A stretch of 29,148 nucleotides of DNA from AR5 sp041497115 (GTDB lineage Bacteria > Methylomirabilota > Methylomirabilia > Rokubacteriales > CSP1-6): assembly GCA_041497115.1 (NCBI GenBank), contig JBGQFW010000049.1, positions 1-29,148 on the forward strand. The letters run 5' to 3'. Below, in pieces: positions 25,763 through 29,148 of the stretch. The first letter of the stretch is position 1; the number at the start of each line of letters is the position of its first letter. The notes under the pieces were generated by a model. That model was not told where the DNA came from, made no database searches, and saw only the letters and a program-made list of their open reading frames with translations. A program made the position numbers and the translations under genes.

Positions 25763-26974
25763 ATGCGCACTGCACGAACGCTCGCGTTCGCCCTCGTCGC
25801 CGTCCTCGCCGCCGGCCCCGCCGCCGCGCAGATCTCGGACGGTGTGATCAAGATCGGCGTGCTCAACGACCAGTCGAGCCTGTACGCCGACCTGGCCGGC
25901 CAGGGCTCGGTGGTGGCCGCCCGCATGGCGGTGGAGGACTACGGCGCCGACAAGAAGGGCATGAAGGTCGAGATCATCTTCGCCGACCACCAGAACAAGC
26001 CCGACGTCGGCTCCCAGATCGCCCGCCAGTGGTACGACGCCGACAAGGTCGACCTGATCGTCGACGTGCCGAACTCCGGCGTGGCGCTGGCGGTCAACCA
26101 GATCACCCGCGACAAGGGCAAGGCGTTCATCGTCTCCTCGGCCGCCAGCTCCGACCTCACCGGCAAGGCCTGCTCGCCCAACACCGTTCACTGGACGTAC
26201 GACACGTGGGCGCTGGCCAACGGCACCGGCAACGCGATCGTGAAGAGCGGGGGCGACTCCTGGTTCTTCATCACCGCCGACTACGCGTTCGGCCACGCGC
26301 TCGAGCGCGACACCGAGGCCGTCGTGATCAAGAGCGGCGGCAAGGTGCTGGGCAAGGTGCGCCACCCGCTCAACACCCAGGACTTCTCCTCGTTCCTGCT
26401 GCAGGCCCAGGCCTCCAAGGCCAAGATCATCGGGCTGGCCAACGCCGGCGGCGACACCACCAACGCCATCAAGCAGGGCGCCGAGTTCGGCATCGTCAAG
26501 GGCGGCCAGAACTTCGCCGGCCTGCTGGTGTTCCTCACCGACGTGCACGCCCTCGGCCTGCAGACGGCCCAGGGGCTGATCTTCACCGAGACGTTCTACT
26601 GGGACCTCAACGACAAGACCCGTGCCTGGGCCAAGCGCTTCGCCGAGCGCAACCGCGGCATCCATCCCACGATGATCCACGCCGGGGTCTACGCGGGCGT
26701 CCTGCACTACCTCAAGGCGGTCGAGGCCCTCAAGAGTGACGACGGCGGCAAGGTCATCGCCAAGATGAAGGAGCTGCCGACCGATGATCCGCTGTTCGGC
26801 AAGGGGACGATCCGGGCCGACGGGCGCAAGATCCACCCGGCCTATCTCGTCGAGGTGAAGAAGCCGTCGGAGTCGAAGTATCCGTGGGACTACTACAAGA
26901 TCCGGGCGACCATCCCGGCCGAGCAGGCGTTCCGGCCGCTGGACCAGGGAGACTGCCCGCTGGTGAAGAAGTGA
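25763..26974 (+). CDS. Branched-chain amino acid-type ABC transporter substrate-binding protein (LivJ-like)
   Basis: A 403-aa periplasmic binding protein of the Peripla_BP_6 family. The signal peptide (1-22, ending AAA before QISDG) has no lipobox. The mature start VIKIGVLNDQSSLYADLAGQG and the segments VDVPNSGVALAVNQ and GDSWFFITADYAFGHA are typical of members associated with aromatic or carboxylate uptake more than true LivJ. GAAGGAG (25749-25755) lies 7 nt before the ATG. It is within a full set with ATPases upstream and permeases downstream. The ligand is unknown; a substrate that the neighbouring CoA ligase activates is a reasonable guess. Confidence 0.94.
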   Translation: MRTARTLAFALVAVLAAGPAAAQISDGVIKIGVLNDQSSLYADLAGQGSVVAARMAVEDYGADKKGMKVEIIFADHQNKPDVGSQIARQWYDADKVDLIVDVPNSGVALAVNQITRDKGKAFIVSSAASSDLTGKACSPNTVHWTYDTWALANGTGNAIVKSGGDSWFFITADYAFGHALERDTEAVVIKSGGKVLGKVRHPLNTQDFSSFLLQAQASKAKIIGLANAGGDTTNAIKQGAEFGIVKGGQNFAGLLVFLTDVHALGLQTAQGLIFTETFYWDLNDKTRAWAKRFAERNRGIHPTMIHAGVYAGVLHYLKAVEALKSDDGGKVIAKMKELPTDDPLFGKGTIRADGRKIHPAYLVEVKKPSESKYPWDYYKIRATIPAEQAFRPLDQGDCPLVKK

Positions 26975-26978
26975 TGCA

Positions 26979-27851
26979 GTGATCCCGACGCAGGCGCTGT
27001 TCAGCCAGCTCCTGATCGGCCTGATCAACGGCGCCTTCTACGCGCTGCTGAGCCTCGGGCTGTCGGTCATCTTCGGCCTGCTCAACATCATCAACTTCGC
27101 CCACGGCGCCCAGTACATGATGGGCGCCTTCGTCGCCTACTTCCTGCTGCAGTGGGCCGGGCTCGGGTACTGGTGGGCGCTGCTGGTGGCGCCGCTGGCG
27201 ATCGGCCTCCTCGGCATCGTGCTGGAGCGCACGATGCTGCAGTGGCTCTACCAGCTCGACCATCTCTACGGCCTGCTCCTCACCTTCGGGCTGGCCCTGG
27301 TGATCGAGGGGATCTTCCGCAATTATTTCGGCTCCTCCGGCCTGCCCTACACGATCCCCGCGCAGCTCACCGGAAGCTACAACCTCGGCTTCATGTACCT
27401 GCCGACCTACCGGGCATGGGTGGTCGTCTTCTCGCTGGTCGTCTGCCTGGCCACCTGGTACGTGGTCGAGCGCACGAAGCTGGGCGCCTACCTGCGCGCG
27501 GCCACCGAGAATCCCACGCTGGTGCAGGCGTTCGGCATCAACGTGCCGCGCATGGTCACGCTCACCTACGGCTTCGGCGTGGCGCTGGCCGCGCTGGCGG
27601 GGGTGCTGGCGGCGCCGATCTACCAGGTCAACCCGCTGATGGGCAGCAACCTCATCATCGTCGTCTTCGCGGTGGTCGTCATCGGGGGGCTCGGCTCCAT
27701 TCTGGGCTCGATCGTCACCGGGTTCGCGCTCGGCATCGTGGAGGGGTTCACCAAGGTCTTCTACCCCGAGGCCTCCAACACCGTGATCTTCGTCATCATG
27801 GCGCTCGTGCTGCTGGTGCGGCCAGCCGGATTGTTCGGGCGCACGACGTGA
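26979..27851 (+). CDS. livH: Branched-chain amino acid-type ABC transporter permease
   Basis: A 290-aa inner-membrane LivH-type permease with about eight hydrophobic segments. The family block LGLSVIFGLLNIINFAHGAQ (25-44) is near the N-terminus, and GLGSILGSIVTGFALGIVEG (234-253) near the C-terminus. The GTG start lies 4 bp after the binding-protein stop. Its stop overlaps livM (GTGA), as is usual for the two channel halves. Confidence 0.95.
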   Translation: MIPTQALFSQLLIGLINGAFYALLSLGLSVIFGLLNIINFAHGAQYMMGAFVAYFLLQWAGLGYWWALLVAPLAIGLLGIVLERTMLQWLYQLDHLYGLLLTFGLALVIEGIFRNYFGSSGLPYTIPAQLTGSYNLGFMYLPTYRAWVVVFSLVVCLATWYVVERTKLGAYLRAATENPTLVQAFGINVPRMVTLTYGFGVALAALAGVLAAPIYQVNPLMGSNLIIVVFAVVVIGGLGSILGSIVTGFALGIVEGFTKVFYPEASNTVIFVIMALVLLVRPAGLFGRTT

Positions 27852-28834
27852 GCACGGTGACGACCGGCGAGGCGGTCGGCGCGCCCGTCTCCCGGCCGGT
27901 CGCGGCGCCGATGCCCGCGCACCAGGTCGTCGCCTTCCTGGTGATGGTCGGGCTCCTGGCCGCGGCGCCATTCTTCGTCTACCCGGTGTTCCTGATGAAG
28001 GCGCTCTGCTTCGCCCTCTTCGCCTGCGCCTTCAACCTCCTGATCGGCTACGTCGGGCTGCTCTCGTTCGGCCACGCCGCCTTCCTCGGCTCGGCCGGCT
28101 ACGTCTCCGCCCACGCCGCCAAGGTGTGGGGGCTGCCGCCCGAGCTGGCGATCGTGGCCGGCACCGCCGCCGCCGCCGCGCTCGGCGCCGTCATCGGGGC
28201 GCTCGCCATCCGCAGCCGCGGCATCTACTTCGCCAACATCACGCTGGCGCTGGCCCAGATGATCTATTTCTTCGCGCTCCAGGCGGCGTTCACCGGCGGC
28301 GAGGACGGCATCCAGTCGGTGCCGCGGGGGATGCTGCTGGGCGTGCTCGACCTCCGCCGGCCGCTCGCGATGTACTTCACGGTCCTCGCCGTCTTCCTGC
28401 TCGGCTTCCTCGTCGTCTATCGCGCCATCCACTCGCCGTTCGGTCAGGTGCTGAAGGCGGTGCGCGAGAACGAGCCGCGGGCGGTCTCGCTCGGCTACCG
28501 CGCCGAGCACTACAAGCTGATCGTCTTCGTGCTGTCGGCCACGCTGTCGGGGCTGGCCGGCGCGACCAAGGCGCTCGTCTTCCAGCTCGCCTCGCTCACC
28601 GACGTGCACTGGACGATGTCGGGCGAGGTCGTGCTGATGACGCTGCTGGGCGGGCTCGGCACGGTGTTCGGACCCGTCGTCGGCGCGTTCGTCATGATCG
28701 GGCTGGAGAACTACCTGGCGACGCTCGGGGCCTGGGTCACCATCGTGCAGGGGACCATCTTCGTGGTCTGCGTGCTGATCTTCCGGCGGGGCGTGGTCGG
28801 CGAGCTCGGCCGCCGGCTGCACCGGCCGCTGTAG
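27848..28834 (+). CDS. livM: Branched-chain amino acid-type ABC transporter permease
   Basis: A 328-aa LivM-type permease. After a polar N-terminal tail of about 25 residues come several TM helices, including the diagnostic LIGYVGLLSFGHAAFLG (65-81). The coupling loop SPFGQVLKAVRENEPRAVSLGY follows near 196-217. The GTG at 27848 is set by overlap with livH. It ends 11 bp before a CoA-ligase gene that probably belongs to the same operon. Confidence 0.95.
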   Translation: MSTVTTGEAVGAPVSRPVAAPMPAHQVVAFLVMVGLLAAAPFFVYPVFLMKALCFALFACAFNLLIGYVGLLSFGHAAFLGSAGYVSAHAAKVWGLPPELAIVAGTAAAAALGAVIGALAIRSRGIYFANITLALAQMIYFFALQAAFTGGEDGIQSVPRGMLLGVLDLRRPLAMYFTVLAVFLLGFLVVYRAIHSPFGQVLKAVRENEPRAVSLGYRAEHYKLIVFVLSATLSGLAGATKALVFQLASLTDVHWTMSGEVVLMTLLGGLGTVFGPVVGAFVMIGLENYLATLGAWVTIVQGTIFVVCVLIFRRGVVGELGRRLHRPL

Positions 28835-28845
28835 CGGCGGCGGGC

Positions 28846-29148
28846 GTGGCGGGCGCGTTCGAGGAGCTCGCGCGCGGGCCGGCGAACTTCACGCCGCTGT
28901 CGCCGCTCTCGTTCCTGGCGTGGGCGGCACGCGTCTACCCCGACAAGCCCGCCGTGATCCACGGCGAGCGTGTCTTCACCTACGCCGAGTTCGCCGGACG
29001 CTGCCGCCGGCTCGGCTCGGCGCTGGCGCGGCGCGGGATCGGCCGCGGCGACACGGTGGCGATCATGGCCCCCAACGTCCCCGCCATGCTGGAGGCGCAC
29101 TACGGGGTGCCGCTGACCGGCGCCGTGCTCAACCCGCTCAACTATCGT
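28846..29148 (+). CDS. AMP-forming acyl-CoA ligase, 5' part only
   Basis: The GTG at 28846 opens a frame that runs off the window after 101 codons. The visible N-terminus (FEELARGPANFTPLSPLSFL, then RVYPDKPAVIHG, FTYAEF, GDTVAIMAPNVPAMLEAHYG) is that of acyl-CoA synthetases of the medium-chain fatty acid/DMSP-lyase-associated (AlkK-like) group in the ANL superfamily. These adenylate a carboxylic acid and transfer it to CoA. The ATP-binding and catalytic motifs lie beyond the edge. Position after livM suggests it activates the acid imported by this system; that is inference. Confidence 0.88.
   Translation, partial: MAGAFEELARGPANFTPLSPLSFLAWAARVYPDKPAVIHGERVFTYAEFAGRCRRLGSALARRGIGRGDTVAIMAPNVPAMLEAHYGVPLTGAVLNPLNYR

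Overview
The window is very GC-rich DNA, with third codon positions almost all G or C. It is packed with overlapping genes that are often GTG-started. Secreted proteins carry Sec or Tat signal peptides without lipoboxes, which suggests a diderm (Gram-negative type) bacterium. The density of ABC importers, acyl-CoA enzymes and split B12-dependent mutases recalls large soil genomes such as Candidatus Rokubacteria (Methylomirabilota) or related high-GC lineages. That placement is inference; no rRNA or tRNA gene is present.

Layout. (1) Positions 1-206 hold two copies of a palindromic repeat. (2) A zinc alcohol dehydrogenase (-) and a stand-alone trpD (+) diverge from a 36-bp gap. (3) A very good sigma70-type promoter at 2378-2405 precedes a peptide/dipeptide-type ABC importer operon (SBP, two permeases, two ATPases; 2460-8623) with a two-domain sulfurtransferase inserted before the ATPases. 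(4) From 8787 to 20602 fourteen + strand genes follow with overlaps or gaps of at most 28 bp: GntR/UTRA regulator, EtfB, EtfA, acyl-CoA dehydrogenase, large subunit of a B12 acyl-CoA mutase, branched-chain aminotransferase, HIT protein, B12-binding mutase subunit, an orphan substrate-binding protein, a 52-aa protein, a second acyl-CoA dehydrogenase, then an ATPase and two permeases of a NitT/TauT-type importer. (5) Two small genes (31-aa membrane microprotein, 84-aa Cys/His protein) converge on a minus-strand pair: a Tat-secreted NitT/TauT-type binding protein and a signal-peptide/TM protein with a BamE-like C-terminus. (6) A crotonase-family gene and a full livG-F-J-H-M importer run to the right edge, where the first 101 codons of an AMP-forming acyl-CoA ligase are cut off.

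The most informative point is the mutase. It is normally labelled methylmalonyl-CoA mutase, but the two residues that separate methylmalonyl- from isobutyryl-CoA mutases are Phe67 and Gln185, the isobutyryl-CoA pattern. With a branched-chain aminotransferase, two acyl-CoA dehydrogenases and their electron acceptor ETF in the same operon, the genes suggest valine or isobutyrate carbon isomerised to butyryl-CoA and oxidised. The codon for Gln185 lies in a sharp 105-bp patch of A/T-ending codons inside an otherwise G/C-ending gene, a possible sign of local gene conversion.

Other points of interest are covarying hairpins in the repeats at the left edge, a palindrome in front of the GntR gene resembling HutC-type operators, a crotonase lacking both hydratase glutamates, and the untracked membrane microprotein.
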